A stretch of DNA of 64,000 nucleotides from Gordonia neofelifaecis NRRL B-59395 (GTDB lineage Bacteria; Actinomycetota; Actinomycetes; Mycobacteriales; Mycobacteriaceae): assembly GCF_000192435.1 (NCBI RefSeq), contig NZ_AEUD01000011.1:62001-126000 (forward strand), given 5' to 3'. The position numbers and the translations under genes are program-made. The notes under the pieces are model-generated. The model was not told the DNA's origin, made no database searches, and worked only from the letters and a program-made list of their open reading frames with translations. This document shows, piece after piece, positions 28,037 to 37,276 of the stretch (the stretch's first letter is position 1; every line of letters starts with the position of its first letter).

Positions 28037-30535
28037 ATGAGCGACGAAACTGATCTGCCAGAGAACAACGGCGGTGACCGCATCGAGCCCGTCGACCTCG
28101 GGCAGGAGATGCAGAACAGCTACATCGACTACGCCATGAGCGTCATCGTCGGTCGCGCGCTGCCCGAGGTCCGGGACGGACTCAAGCCGGTGCACCGCCG
28201 ACTGCTCTATGCGTCGTTCGATGCGGGTTTCCGTCCGGAGCGCGGTTACGTGAAGTCCGCGCGCCCGGTGTCGGAGACGATGGGTAACTACCATCCCCAC
28301 GGCGACAGCTCGATCTACGATGCGCTCGTCCGCCTCGCTCAGCCGTGGTCGATGCGCTACCCGCTGATCGACGGTCAGGGCAACTTCGGTTCCCGCGGCA
28401 ACGACGGCGCGGCCGCCATGCGTTACACCGAGGCGCGGCTCACCCCGCTGGCCATGGAGATGCTGCGCGACATCACCGAGGAGACCGTCGACTTCGTCCC
28501 GAACTACGACGGCAAGACGCAGGAGCCGACGGTGCTGCCGTCGCGCATCCCGAATCTGCTCATCAACGGTTCGGGGGGCATCGCGGTCGGCATGGCGACC
28601 AACATTCCACCGCACAACCTGAATGAGGTCGCCGACGCGGTCTTCTGGGCGCTGGAGAACCCGGAGGCCGACGAGGAGACCACGCTCGCGGCGTGCATGG
28701 AGGTCGTCAAGGGACCGGACTTCCCGACGGCAGCGCTGATCGTCGGCAGCCAGGGCATCCGCGACGCCTACATGACCGGCCGCGGCAGCATCCGGATGCG
28801 TTCGGTGGTCGACATCGAAGAGGTCAAGGGCACCACCCAGCTCATCGTCACCGAGCTGCCCTACCAGGTGAACCCCGACAACCTGATCAGCTCGATCGCC
28901 GAGCAGGTCAACGACGGCAAACTCAAGGGCATCAGCAAGATCGAGGATCAGTCCTCCGATCGCGCCGGCCTGCGGATCGTCATCACCCTGCGCCGTGACG
29001 GCGTCGCCCGCGTGGTGCTGAACAACCTGTACAAGCACAGTCAGCTGCAGACCAACTTCGGCGCCAACATGCTGTCGATCGTCGACGGTGTGCCGCGCAC
29101 CCTGCGCCTGGACCAGATGATCCGCTACTACGTCGCTCACCAGATCGACGTGATCATCCGACGCACCCGGTACCGGCTGCGCAAGGCTGAGGAGCGCGCG
29201 CACATTCTGCGCGGCCTGGTCAAGGCGCTCGACGCCCTCGACGAGGTCATCGCCCTCATCCGCGCGTCGGCGAACACCGAGGCGGCGCGAACCGGGCTGA
29301 TGGATCTGCTCGACATCGACGAGATCCAGGCGGACGCCATCCTGGCGATGCAGCTGCGTCGACTGTCGGCTCTCGAGCGCCAGAAGATCATCGACGAGCT
29401 GGCCGAGATCGAGCGCGAGATCGCCGATCTGAAGGACATCCTCGAGCGTCCCGAGCGCCAGCGGGCGATCGTCCGTGACGAGCTCAAGGAGGTCGTCGAC
29501 AAGTACGGCGACGACCGCCGGACCAGGATCATCCCCGCCGAGGGCGATGTGACCGACGAGGACCTGATCGCCCGCGAGGACGTCGTCGTCACGATCACCG
29601 AGACCGGCTACGCCAAGCGCACCAAGACCGACCTCTACCGCAGCCAGAAGCGCGGCGGCAAGGGCGTCCAGGGCGCGGGACTGAAGCAGGACGACATCGT
29701 CGCCCACTTCTTCGTGTCCAGCACGCACGACTGGCTGCTGTTCTTCACCACCAAGGGCCGGGTGTACCGCGCCAAGGCGTACGAGCTGCCCGAGGCGAAC
29801 CGGACCGCGCGCGGTCAGCACGTCGCGAACCTGCTGGCCTTCCAGCCGGAGGAGCGTATCGCGCAGGTCATCCGGATCTCCGGCTACGAGGACGCGCCGT
29901 ACCTGGTGCTGGCCACCCGCAACGGTCTGGTGAAGAAGTCGAAGCTCGACGCGTTCGACTCCAACCGATCGGGCGGCATCGCGGCGATCAACCTCCGCGG
30001 CGACGACGAGCTCGTCGGTGCGCGCCTGTGCAGCGCGGACGACGATCTGCTGCTGGTCTCCAAGAAGGGCCAGTCGATCCGTTTCACCGCGGACGACGAG
30101 ACGCTACGGCCGATGGGCCGTCAGACCTCGGGTGTCCAGGGCATGCGCTTCAACGACGACGACGAGCTGCTCAGCCTCACCGTCGTCCGCCCGGACACGT
30201 TCCTGCTGGTCGCGACGTCGGGCGGTTACGCCAAGCGGACCGATATCGAGGAATACTCCGCGCAGGGCCGCGGCGGCAAGGGCGTGCTGACCATTCAGCA
30301 CGATCCGAAGCGCGGCGACCTCGTCGGTGCGCTGGTCGTCGACATCGACAGCGAGATCTACGCCATCACCTCCGGTGGCGGCGTCATCCGCACCAAGGCC
30401 AAGCAGGTCCGAAAGGCCGGCAGGCAGACCAAGGGCGTGCGCCTGATGAATCTGTCCGACGGCGACAACCTGATCGCGATCGCCCGTAACGCGGACGAGC
30501 CCGATGAGGACGAGGGCGCGGCAGACGACAACTAG
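28037..30535 (+). CDS. gyrA: DNA gyrase subunit A
   Basis: The 832-residue protein has the breakage-reunion domain with the catalytic tyrosine (Y130 in [14 protein letters not shown]) and the quinolone-determining loop [10 protein letters not shown]. It also has the GyrA box QKRGGKGVQ (about residue 535) and six beta-pinwheel blades in the C-terminal half. Ser91 aligns with Ala90 of M. tuberculosis GyrA and Ser83 of E. coli, and Asp95 is kept, so the loop has the quinolone-sensitive form. AGGAAAG precedes ATG 28037. The tail is acidic ([13 protein letters not shown]). Confidence 0.97.
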   Translation: MSDETDLPENNGGDRIEPVDLGQEMQNSYIDYAMSVIVGRALPEVRDGLKPVHRRLLYASFDAGFRPERGYVKSARPVSETMGNYHPHGDSSIYDALVRLAQPWSMRYPLIDGQGNFGSRGNDGAAAMRYTEARLTPLAMEMLRDITEETVDFVPNYDGKTQEPTVLPSRIPNLLINGSGGIAVGMATNIPPHNLNEVADAVFWALENPEADEETTLAACMEVVKGPDFPTAALIVGSQGIRDAYMTGRGSIRMRSVVDIEEVKGTTQLIVTELPYQVNPDNLISSIAEQVNDGKLKGISKIEDQSSDRAGLRIVITLRRDGVARVVLNNLYKHSQLQTNFGANMLSIVDGVPRTLRLDQMIRYYVAHQIDVIIRRTRYRLRKAEERAHILRGLVKALDALDEVIALIRASANTEAARTGLMDLLDIDEIQADAILAMQLRRLSALERQKIIDELAEIEREIADLKDILERPERQRAIVRDELKEVVDKYGDDRRTRIIPAEGDVTDEDLIAREDVVVTITETGYAKRTKTDLYRSQKRGGKGVQGAGLKQDDIVAHFFVSSTHDWLLFFTTKGRVYRAKAYELPEANRTARGQHVANLLAFQPEERIAQVIRISGYEDAPYLVLATRNGLVKKSKLDAFDSNRSGGIAAINLRGDDELVGARLCSADDDLLLVSKKGQSIRFTADDETLRPMGRQTSGVQGMRFNDDDELLSLTVVRPDTFLLVATSGGYAKRTDIEEYSAQGRGGKGVLTIQHDPKRGDLVGALVVDIDSEIYAITSGGGVIRTKAKQVRKAGRQTKGVRLMNLSDGDNLIAIARNADEPDEDEGAADDN

Positions 30536-30587
30536 CCGGGATGAGCGGTTAGGGTTTGGGTAGCACCCGTTCAGTGAGGAATCGCCT

Positions 30588-31502
30588 GTGAGCACACCGA
30601 ATCAGCCGGACGACGCGTTTGTCGAACGCGGGGTAATGACCCCGCCGTGGAAGCGCGGAGAGAACACCGCCGCCACCGGGCTGACCGCTGGGGACTTGGC
30701 CAAGGCCGCCGGCAACGTCGACGACGATCGAGCCGGCGGTCCGCCGCCCCGCGGAGTGGTCTCGGGCGGTTCCGCCCGTCCGGAACAGGACGCGCCTGGG
30801 TCGTCGGGCCCGATGCCCGTCGTCAACGCGCAGCAGGATCGTCCGCAGCCGGGCGGCGGCCTTTCCGGTCCGGCGCCCAAGCCGCCGCAGCAGCCCGTCA
30901 CGCCGCCCGCGGCCGGTTCGACTGCTCCGGCGTCGAAGCCGTCCGTGCCCGCGGCTCCCGCAGCACCGGCCAAGCCCGAGCCGTTCGTCGAATCGGCGAC
31001 CCGGAACATTCCACGCGAGGCGCTCGCGTCGAAGGACGAGCTGCCAGATCTCGACTCCATTCACCAAACCGAGCAGGCGAAGGAGCAGGCGCTGGCGCGG
31101 GCATCGAGCCAGACCATCCCGGCTCGCTCGGTCGGTACGCCGTTGCGCGCCGCTGTCCAGATCCGGCGCGTCGACCCGTGGTCGGTGTTCAAGGTCTCCG
31201 GTGTGCTGTCCGTCGCCGGCTTCTTCATCTGGATGATCGCCGTGGCGATTCTGTACGGAATCATGGGCGGAATGGGGATCTGGGATCAGATCAACAGCTC
31301 GTTCGGCACCCTCGTCAGCTCCGACGGCAGCACCAGCGGCCAGGATCTGATCAGTGGTGGCCAGGTGTTCATGTTCAGCGCGCTGTTCGGCATCGTCGCT
31401 GCGATCCTTCTCACAGCTCTGTCGACGATCTCGGCGTACATCTACAACGTGTGCGCCGACATGGTCGGTGGTGTCGAGGTCACGCTCGCTGATCTCGATT
31501 AG
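30588..31502 (+). CDS. Proline-rich membrane protein with DUF3566 domain
   Basis: The 304-residue protein has a long Pro/Ala-rich cytoplasmic N-terminus (to about 180) and a C-terminal DUF3566 domain starting RRVDPWSVFKVSGVLSVAGF, with two membrane segments (about 205-228 and 265-290) ending GGVEVTLADLD. It corresponds to Rv0007 next to gyrA in M. tuberculosis. The function is unknown; the position between gyrase and the tRNAs is conserved. It starts with GTG at 30588. Confidence 0.87.
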   Translation: MSTPNQPDDAFVERGVMTPPWKRGENTAATGLTAGDLAKAAGNVDDDRAGGPPPRGVVSGGSARPEQDAPGSSGPMPVVNAQQDRPQPGGGLSGPAPKPPQQPVTPPAAGSTAPASKPSVPAAPAAPAKPEPFVESATRNIPREALASKDELPDLDSIHQTEQAKEQALARASSQTIPARSVGTPLRAAVQIRRVDPWSVFKVSGVLSVAGFFIWMIAVAILYGIMGGMGIWDQINSSFGTLVSSDGSTSGQDLISGGQVFMFSALFGIVAAILLTALSTISAYIYNVCADMVGGVEVTLADLD

Positions 31503-31562
31503 CTCGCTGACCAGCCGTTTTGGAGATGTATCCGTGTTCGGGTAATCTTCATTCTCGGTCAA

Positions 31563-31639
31563 GGGCCTATAGCTCAGGCGGTTAGAGCGCTTCGCTGATA
31601 ACGAAGAGGTCGGAGGTTCAAGTCCTCCTAGGCCCACCA
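31563..31639 (+). tRNA. tRNA-Ile (GAT)
   Basis: The cloverleaf has acceptor GGGCCTA/TAGGCCC, a GATAACG-type anticodon loop with anticodon GAT, and T-loop GGTTCAAGTCC. CCA is encoded at 31637-31639. It lies 61 bases after the DUF3566 gene. Confidence 0.98.
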
Positions 31640-31666
31640 TAATTTCACCGTCCGGTCACCCGGCAC

Positions 31667-31739
31667 GGGGCCTTAGCTCAGTTGGTAGAGCGCTGCCTTT
31701 GCAAGGCAGATGTCAGGAGTTCGAATCTCCTAGGCTCCA
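31667..31739 (+). tRNA. tRNA-Ala (TGC)
   Basis: The acceptor GGGGCCT pairs with AGGCTCC (one G-T). The anticodon loop TTTGCAA gives TGC and the T-loop GTTCGAATC is normal. CCA is not encoded. It follows tRNA-Ile by 27 bases, as beside gyrA in M. tuberculosis. Confidence 0.98.
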
Positions 31740-31758
31740 CAGTCAGTCAGACAGAAGA

Positions 31759-31785
31759 CCCGGTAGTCGAGTATCGACTACCGGG
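31759..31785 (+). terminator. Terminator after the tRNA pair
   Basis: Arms CCCGGTAGTCGA and TCGACTACCGGG form a perfect 12-bp stem with a GTA loop, followed by CCTTCTGCTTTG, 19 bases after tRNA-Ala. Confidence 0.88.
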
Positions 31786-31976
31786 CCTTCTGCTTTGTGC
31801 GACGGTATCGGTGGTGCGGGTGCGCCCCTGCATTTCATGCAGGCAGTGCGGCCCGCGCGTCGGGTTGAAGAGTGTGGAGTGCTCTCAGGGTCGACGAACC
31901 GGCGGCGCCGACTCCTGAAACCTCCCGCCATCCGTGGTTCGATGGCGACTGTCATCGAACGGGGAGAGGTGCAATT

Positions 31977-32900
31977 GTGCACGGAAGAATGCTTGCGGTC
32001 GGACTGGCCATTGCGGGGCTCGTGACCGTCGGAGTCGCATCGCCGGCGACCGCGGCGCCACCACGGGTGATCGAAGCCCAGGCCTCCGGCACGATCACTA
32101 CCGGAAGCCTCACCAACGCTGCGGGTACGCGCAGCTACCAGACGTACAGCCCGCGGAGGGCGCAGCCGAATAGGCCGCTCTTCGTCTGGCTCCACGGGGC
32201 GAGCAAGGTCGACGAGGGAGATCCACAGGACCTGCGTCGCACCAGCACGCTGCTGCTGGAAGCCGACCGGCGCGGGTACTCGGTTGTGGCGCCCATGCAG
32301 TCGCTGCGCGTCGACCCCGCGGGAACCTGGCAACCGCAGAACCCGAACAACGAGATGCGCGGGCGAGGCGAACCGTCGATCATCGCCGACATCGTGAGGC
32401 GCGCGATCCGTGATCTGCACGCCGATCCGGCACGGGTCTACATCGTCGGCCACTCCGCGGGCGGCGCGACGACGCAGACTGTCGCCGCGCTGTACTCGGA
32501 ACTGTTCGCCGGCGTGGCCACGAGTGCAGGCATCCCGTACCTCGCCGACCCGACCGGACTCGCGATCCGCGTGGCTCGCCGGGGACGACCGCTTCCGACG
32601 TTCATCGTTCAGGGCACGAAGGACTCCGTCACCCCGCCGGTGCTCGGGCAGATCGGCCTGTCCGCCGCGATGAACTCCAACGGCATCGCGGGCAGCCGGC
32701 CGTGGTCGTCTACGACCGTTCCAGCGTCGCAGACGGATCCGTACCGGACGGTGCTCACGCGCTACGGGCACGGTCGGACCGAGGTCGACTACGCCGAGGT
32801 CGTCGGTGCCGAGCACTGGACCGGTCCCGGCGGTGTCACCGTCAACGGCCGGGCACTCGATCGGCGATTGATCGACTTCCTGCTGTCGAAGCATCGCTGA
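31977..32900 (+). CDS. Secreted alpha/beta hydrolase (PHB depolymerase / LpqC-like esterase)
   Basis: The 307-residue protein has a signal peptide (MHGRMLAVGLAIAGLVTVGV, cleavage probably after ATAA). The hydrolase core has an oxyanion-region FVWLHGASK, the nucleophile elbow GHSAGG in VYIVGHSAGGATTQ, and C-terminal EHWTGPG carrying the likely catalytic histidine. It resembles secreted esterases of the polyhydroxybutyrate depolymerase/feruloyl esterase group; the substrate is unknown. GGAGAGG lies about nine bases before GTG 31977. It is the first gene after tRNA-Ala that has no counterpart in the M. tuberculosis order. Confidence 0.82.
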   Translation: MHGRMLAVGLAIAGLVTVGVASPATAAPPRVIEAQASGTITTGSLTNAAGTRSYQTYSPRRAQPNRPLFVWLHGASKVDEGDPQDLRRTSTLLLEADRRGYSVVAPMQSLRVDPAGTWQPQNPNNEMRGRGEPSIIADIVRRAIRDLHADPARVYIVGHSAGGATTQTVAALYSELFAGVATSAGIPYLADPTGLAIRVARRGRPLPTFIVQGTKDSVTPPVLGQIGLSAAMNSNGIAGSRPWSSTTVPASQTDPYRTVLTRYGHGRTEVDYAEVVGAEHWTGPGGVTVNGRALDRRLIDFLLSKHR

Positions 32901-32919
32901 GCGCGGGGAACCGGCCGCG

Positions 32920-34074
32920 TCAGAGGGTGTCGGCGGTCTCCGTCGGGATCGTCGGGTCCTGACCGGGCACGGCGGTCGGCGACGGTCGGACGTCCGCAGC
33001 CCGGTTCGCCTTCGCCAACTCTCGGATCGATGTGAACACCCGCTTCGCGGATTCGGCCCACGGCATCAGGATCGGGAAGACGTGGAACATCCCAGGCTCC
33101 TCCATCGCGCGCAGGTTCACCCCGCCTTCGCGGAGACGGTCGGCGAACTCCCGGATCCCGTCGCGGAACATCTCCTCGCCGCCCCAGCAGACGAAGGTGG
33201 GAGGAAACCACGCCGGATCGGGGTGGCTGTAGACCGCGGAGACGTGCTCGTCGTTCGGTTGCACGCCCCGGAGATAGAACGTGACCGGGATGTTCCAGGG
33301 CAGGACGTCGTTCGAGGCGTTGTCCACGATGGAGTCCTGGGACAGGTCGAGGTCGATCTCGGGCGAGAAGAGGACCGCCGCCCGAGGTTTCGGCATCTCC
33401 TGTTCGTGCAGGTAAACGAGGAGAGACGTGGTGAGACCGCCGCCGCCCGAGTCGCCGGCGACGATGATGTCGTCGGCCGGGATCCCCATCTCCATGAGGC
33501 CGCGGTACGCGTCCGCGGCGTCGTGCAGTGCCGCAGGGAAGGGGAACTCCGGCGCCATGCGGTAGTCGGGGATGAAGACCTGGCATCCGGTGAGACGGAC
33601 GAGGGCCGCGGCGAACATCAGGTACATGTTGGGGGTGGTGCCGAAGTAGCCGCCGCCGTGCAGGTACAGGATGGTTTTGTCGAGGGCCTCGTGCTCGAAC
33701 TCGGGGTCCCGCACCCCGGCCTTCTCCCGGCACCAGACGCCTTCCTGGCCACCGACGACGTCGTCCTCGATCTCCACGCCGCCGAAGTATCCGACGACCG
33801 GCGGCAGGACGGCGCCGCAGATCGTGTCCAGAATCTTCTCCATCGACCGGAAGTCCTCGATGGGCAGGCTGACGGAGTAGCCGAGGAATGATCGGACCGT
33901 CGCCCGGGTCACCGACTGGCCGATGTTGTCGAGGATTCCGCCAGGCCCCTTGAACGGTTGACTGAAGGGCACCCGCGCGAGCCCGTTGAGCATGTTGTCG
34001 ACCAGGCCGACCACCGTCAGGGCGGTGTTCGGTCCGGATGCTGTCTTCACGCCTTCGCGGTCTGCCATCACCAT
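32920..34074 (-). CDS. HSL-family alpha/beta hydrolase (LipN-like esterase)
   Basis: The 384-residue protein has the hormone-sensitive-lipase family motifs: HGGGYFG (oxyanion hole), YRMAPEFPFPAAL and the nucleophile GDSGGGG in IIVAGDSGGGGLTT, with DGIREFADRL supplying the likely Asp and FHVFPIL the His. It has no signal peptide. It probably hydrolyses short or medium acyl esters. The start was set at ATG 34074 (ATG 34068 equally possible); no strong ribosome-binding site. It is divergent from an FAD dehydrogenase, hinting that the two act in one lipid or steroid pathway. Confidence 0.85.
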   Translation of the reverse strand: MVMADREGVKTASGPNTALTVVGLVDNMLNGLARVPFSQPFKGPGGILDNIGQSVTRATVRSFLGYSVSLPIEDFRSMEKILDTICGAVLPPVVGYFGGVEIEDDVVGGQEGVWCREKAGVRDPEFEHEALDKTILYLHGGGYFGTTPNMYLMFAAALVRLTGCQVFIPDYRMAPEFPFPAALHDAADAYRGLMEMGIPADDIIVAGDSGGGGLTTSLLVYLHEQEMPKPRAAVLFSPEIDLDLSQDSIVDNASNDVLPWNIPVTFYLRGVQPNDEHVSAVYSHPDPAWFPPTFVCWGGEEMFRDGIREFADRLREGGVNLRAMEEPGMFHVFPILMPWAESAKRVFTSIRELAKANRAADVRPSPTAVPGQDPTIPTETADTL

Positions 34075-34310
34075 GGGGATCAGGATAGTGAAGGTCCGGT
34101 GCCGCGCAGGACAGTCGCCGCCGACACTGTCCCGGATCGCCCCGGCAGACGGCGCATCGGCGATCTTCGACGTCGACCCGAGGATTCGTGCTCGATGTCG
34201 TGTCTCCCGGCGATCGACCCGCCAGTGTTCCACTGATCGGGAAGAGGGGGAGCGCATCGGCGCTGTGCAGCGGGATTGTGGTCTGTCTAACACTCCTGAG
34301 AGGACCGCAT

Positions 34311-35786
34311 ATGTCTGAAGCCGCCCCGATCCGTCCCATTCCCGCAGATCAGGTGGGGGAATGGGCCTACGAAGCCGACGTCGTCGTCGCCGGATTCGGT
34401 GTCGCGGGTGCCGCCGCGGCGGTCGGCGCGGCGCAGTCCGGTGCCGACGTGCTCGTTCTCGAGCGCACCGGCGGTTGGGGCGGCGCCGCGGCGATGGCCG
34501 GCGGGTTCATCTACATGGGCGGCGGTACGCCGGTGCAGAAGGCCTGCGGCTTCGAGGACTCCGTCGACGACATGAAGGCGTTCATGAAGGCCGCGCTGGG
34601 ACCCGGCACCGACGACGCCAAGATCGACGTCTACTGCGAGGGCAGCGTCGACCACTATCACTGGCTCGCCGACGAGTGCGGCGTGCCGTTCAAGATGAGC
34701 TTCTGGGGAGAGCCCGGCTGGGAACCGCCGGCCGACGACGGCCTGCAGTACAGCGGCGGCGAGAACTCCGCGCCCTTCAGTACGACCATCCGCCCCGCAC
34801 CCCGCGGACACATCCCGCAGATGCAGAACAAGCGTGAGTCGGCGGAACGGGGTGGCGGCTACATGCTGATGAAGCCGCTGACCGACAAGGCAGCCGAACT
34901 CGGGGTGCGGTCGGAGTACGACATGCGGGTTCAGGCCCTGATCGTCGACGCCGACGGACGGGTCGTCGGCCTGCGCGCCAAGCAGTACGGCAAGGATGTC
35001 GATGTCCGGGCCCGTCGCGGCGTGGTGCTGGCCACCGGCAGCTTCGCCTACAACAACCAGATGCTCGAGTCGTTCGCGCCGAAGATGGTGAACCGGCCGG
35101 CCGCGTCGATCGAGGAGCACGACGGCCGCGCGATCCAGATGGCGCAGGCGATCGGCGCCGATCTGGCGCACATGGATGCCGCGGAGGTCGCCTATTTCTG
35201 CGACCCGCAGCTGTTCACCCGCGGAATCCTGGTCAACGGCCGCGGGCAGCGCTACATCAACGAGGACACCTATCCGGGTCGCGTCGGGCAGGCGACGCTG
35301 TACGAGAACCAGAATCAGAGCTTCGTGGTGATCGACGAGGCCGCGTATGAGGAAGGTGCGTCGCGCCCCACCGCCACTCCGGAGCTGCGGCATCGTCCGA
35401 CGTGGGTGGCCGAGACCGTCGAGGAGCTCGAAGCGGAGATGGGTCTGCCGGCGGGCGCGCTGCAGAGCACGGTCGAGGTCTACAACCGCCACGCCGAGCA
35501 GGGGGTCGATCCGCTGTTCGGAAAGAAGGCCGAATGGGTCAAGCCGATCGGCACCCCGATCGCCGCCATCGACATGCGGGGCCTCACCGGCGGCTTCACC
35601 CTGGGCGGTCTCCGGACCAGCGTGGATTCCGAGGTCCTGCACGTGACGGGTGATCCCATCCCCGGACTGTTCGCCGCCGGACGATGCACGGCAGGTGTCT
35701 GCGCGGGCGGCTACGCCTCGGGCGCTTCACTAGGCGACGGCAGCTTCTTCGGACGACGAGCGGGCATCAGCGCGGCGAAGAACTGA
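34311..35786 (+). CDS. FAD-dependent dehydrogenase of the fumarate reductase / ketosteroid dehydrogenase family
   Basis: The 491-residue flavoprotein has an N-terminal FAD motif (VVVAGFGVAGAAAAVGAA, then VLVLERTGGWGGAAAM) and the C-terminal FAD/substrate segment GLFAAGRCTAGVCAGGYASG typical of FrdA-like and 3-ketosteroid delta-1-dehydrogenase-like enzymes. The steroid-type active site is not certain. GAGAGGA lies six bases before ATG 34311; the frame upstream to 34188 would overlap the divergent hydrolase promoter. A large palindrome lies directly after the stop. The substrate is unknown. Confidence 0.82.
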   Translation: MSEAAPIRPIPADQVGEWAYEADVVVAGFGVAGAAAAVGAAQSGADVLVLERTGGWGGAAAMAGGFIYMGGGTPVQKACGFEDSVDDMKAFMKAALGPGTDDAKIDVYCEGSVDHYHWLADECGVPFKMSFWGEPGWEPPADDGLQYSGGENSAPFSTTIRPAPRGHIPQMQNKRESAERGGGYMLMKPLTDKAAELGVRSEYDMRVQALIVDADGRVVGLRAKQYGKDVDVRARRGVVLATGSFAYNNQMLESFAPKMVNRPAASIEEHDGRAIQMAQAIGADLAHMDAAEVAYFCDPQLFTRGILVNGRGQRYINEDTYPGRVGQATLYENQNQSFVVIDEAAYEEGASRPTATPELRHRPTWVAETVEELEAEMGLPAGALQSTVEVYNRHAEQGVDPLFGKKAEWVKPIGTPIAAIDMRGLTGGFTLGGLRTSVDSEVLHVTGDPIPGLFAAGRCTAGVCAGGYASGASLGDGSFFGRRAGISAAKN

Positions 35787-35799
35787 GGTAGTGACCGGA

Positions 35800-35858
35800 G
35801 CGTCCCCGTGAGCGGCGCTCGTGGACACATGGTCCACGAGCTCGCCTCACGGGGACGC
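35800..35858. terminator. Large palindrome between convergent genes, repeated at 61608
   Basis: Outer arms GCGTCCCCGTGAG and CTCACGGGGACGC (13 bp) and inner arms CTCGTGGAC and GTCCACGAG flank a small loop, with a five-base mismatched bubble in each arm. It separates the convergent stops at 35786 and 35864 and can act as a two-way terminator. A diverged element of exactly the same length lies at 61608-61666. Confidence 0.75.
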
Positions 35859-35863
35859 CTGGG

Positions 35864-36352
35864 TCATACGCCCGACGCGGTGCGCTCGGCCAGGTCCGCG
35901 AGCGCCGCAGTCACCGCGCCCCAGCCGTCGAAGAACCCGAGTTCCTCGTGCCGTTCACGCTCGGCCGGGTTCGCGTGACGGACGACGGCCCGGTACGCGG
36001 TGCCGTCGGGATGCTCGCCGAAGGAGATCTCGGCGGCCATCGCGACCGGCGCCGGCGATGCGGGCCGCCACTGACTGGTGATCGCGTTGCTGAAAACCAG
36101 ACGTTCGCCCGGCTCGACGACGAGGAACACCGCGTCGTTGTGCGGCACGTAGACGTCGCCGTCGTCGCTCATCCGCGTGACGAAGCCGCCGCCGGGGCGT
36201 ACGTCCAGCAGGTCGACGCGGGTCCGGGTCGGTGCCGGGGTCCACCACTGTTCCAGGAGGTCGGGATCGGTCCATGCGCGCCAGACGGCGTCGCGGGGTG
36301 CGCGGATGACGCGCTCCACGGTCAGGTCGAGATCGGGGTCGAAAGCGGTCAT
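35864..36352 (-). CDS. SRPBCC/AHSA1-domain protein
   Basis: The 162-residue protein begins with LTVERVIRAPRDAVWRAWTDPDLLEQWW, the start of an AHSA1-type START-like fold (split here at VWRAW and LLEQWW), followed by GGGFVTRMSDDG and a C-terminal helix (DGWGAVTAALADLAERT). Such proteins form a hydrophobic pocket; ligand unknown. It overlaps the ArsR gene upstream by four bases (ATGA), so the two are co-translated. ArsR plus SRPBCC pairs are common and often mediate drug or metabolite responses, though the trigger is unknown. Confidence 0.87.
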   Translation of the reverse strand: MTAFDPDLDLTVERVIRAPRDAVWRAWTDPDLLEQWWTPAPTRTRVDLLDVRPGGGFVTRMSDDGDVYVPHNDAVFLVVEPGERLVFSNAITSQWRPASPAPVAMAAEISFGEHPDGTAYRAVVRHANPAERERHEELGFFDGWGAVTAALADLAERTASGV

Positions 36353-36684
36353 GACTGCTCCTTGGTCGTGGCGACGATCCGCTCGAGGCGGTCGGTGCGG
36401 TTCTCCCAGATGTCGCGCTGTTCGGCGAGCCAGTCGTCGAGCAGCGCCAGGCGTTCGCGATTCAGCGTGCAGGTCCGGACCCGGCCGGTCTTCGCCGTGC
36501 GAATCAGGCCGCTCGACTCGAGCGTGCGCACGTGCTTCATGAACGACGGCATCGTCATCGGAAAGGTGCCTGCCAATTCACTGACGCCGGCGGGTCCCCG
36601 TCCGAGTCGGACGACCACTTGGCGACGGGTGGGGTCGGCGAGTGCGACGAGCACCTCGTCGAGCTCCTCCGAATACTTAGCCAT
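36349..36684 (-). CDS. ArsR family transcriptional regulator
   Basis: The 111-residue protein has a winged helix (LDEVLVALADPTRRQVVVRL, then GVSELAGTFPMTMPSFMKHV and LESSGLIRTAKTGRVRTCTL). There are no clear metal-binding cysteine pairs, so this is not the classical metal-sensing form. The ATG at 36684 lies inside a perfect inverted repeat (36671-36698), which suits tight autorepression. The gene is coupled to the SRPBCC gene downstream. Confidence 0.9.
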   Translation of the reverse strand: MAKYSEELDEVLVALADPTRRQVVVRLGRGPAGVSELAGTFPMTMPSFMKHVRTLESSGLIRTAKTGRVRTCTLNRERLALLDDWLAEQRDIWENRTDRLERIVATTKEQS

Positions 36685-36698
36685 AGAGCTAAGTATTC
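36671..36698. promoter_or_regulatory. Operator of the ArsR gene
   Basis: GAATACTTAG-N8-CTAAGTATTC is a perfect ten-base inverted repeat; the ArsR start codon lies in the spacer. AT-rich arms stand out in the high-GC context. Binding by the ArsR dimer would block both promoter escape and translation start. Confidence 0.8.
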
Positions 36699-36866
36699 CA
36701 CCGCGGGGAACACGCCGCAACGACGCCGTCCCAGGAGTGTGCCTGCACGTTCCGATCCCTCGTGGACTGATGGACGGGCGAGGACACGTGGCGGATGATG
36801 CGAGGTGCGCCGCAAGCGCTCGCGGATGCGAACGCGTCGGGCAGCACTTCCGGATAGGAGCGGGTC

Positions 36867-37199
36867 ATGGCGTCCTCGATGCAAGCAGAGCTCGTCGATC
36901 GACTGCGTGCGCTCTTCGACGCGGCTTTCACCCGTGAGGTCTCGATGTTCGGCGGGTTGGCGTTCATGGTCGACCAGAAGCTCGTGGTGAGCGCACGGAG
37001 GGCCGGGGATCTGCTGGTACGGATTCCGAAGGAGCGATTCGACGAGCTGACGTCGCTGCCGGGAGTGTCCGAGGCCGTGATGGGGCGAGACCGGGTGATG
37101 GGCCGGAACTGGGTCGCCGTCAGCGCGAAGGCGGTCGCCGCCGACGCCGATCTCTCGCGCTGGGTCGAGATCGCCCGTAGCTCGGCTTCCGGCCACTGA
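36867..37199 (+). CDS. TfoX N-terminal domain protein
   Basis: The 110-residue protein matches the TfoX N-terminal domain: LRALFDAAFTREVSMFGGLAF, then VVSARRAGDLLVRIPKE and GRNWVAVSAKAV. TfoX-like proteins in actinobacteria are stand-alone and of unknown role; link to competence should not be assumed. It is divergent from the ArsR gene, with about 180 bases between them. Confidence 0.8.
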   Translation: MASSMQAELVDRLRALFDAAFTREVSMFGGLAFMVDQKLVVSARRAGDLLVRIPKERFDELTSLPGVSEAVMGRDRVMGRNWVAVSAKAVAADADLSRWVEIARSSASGH

Positions 37200-37276
37200 C
37201 CCGAATCGGATATCGGCCGAACGTCCGACGGCTAGAGTTTGATCGGCAGATCGACTGTGGGAACGGATGGTTGACG

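Noticed and set aside
32920-34339. Longer starts for the HSL-type hydrolase into the divergent promoter
   Set aside because: The extra N-terminal residues are Arg/Ser-rich and would overlap the flavoprotein promoter.
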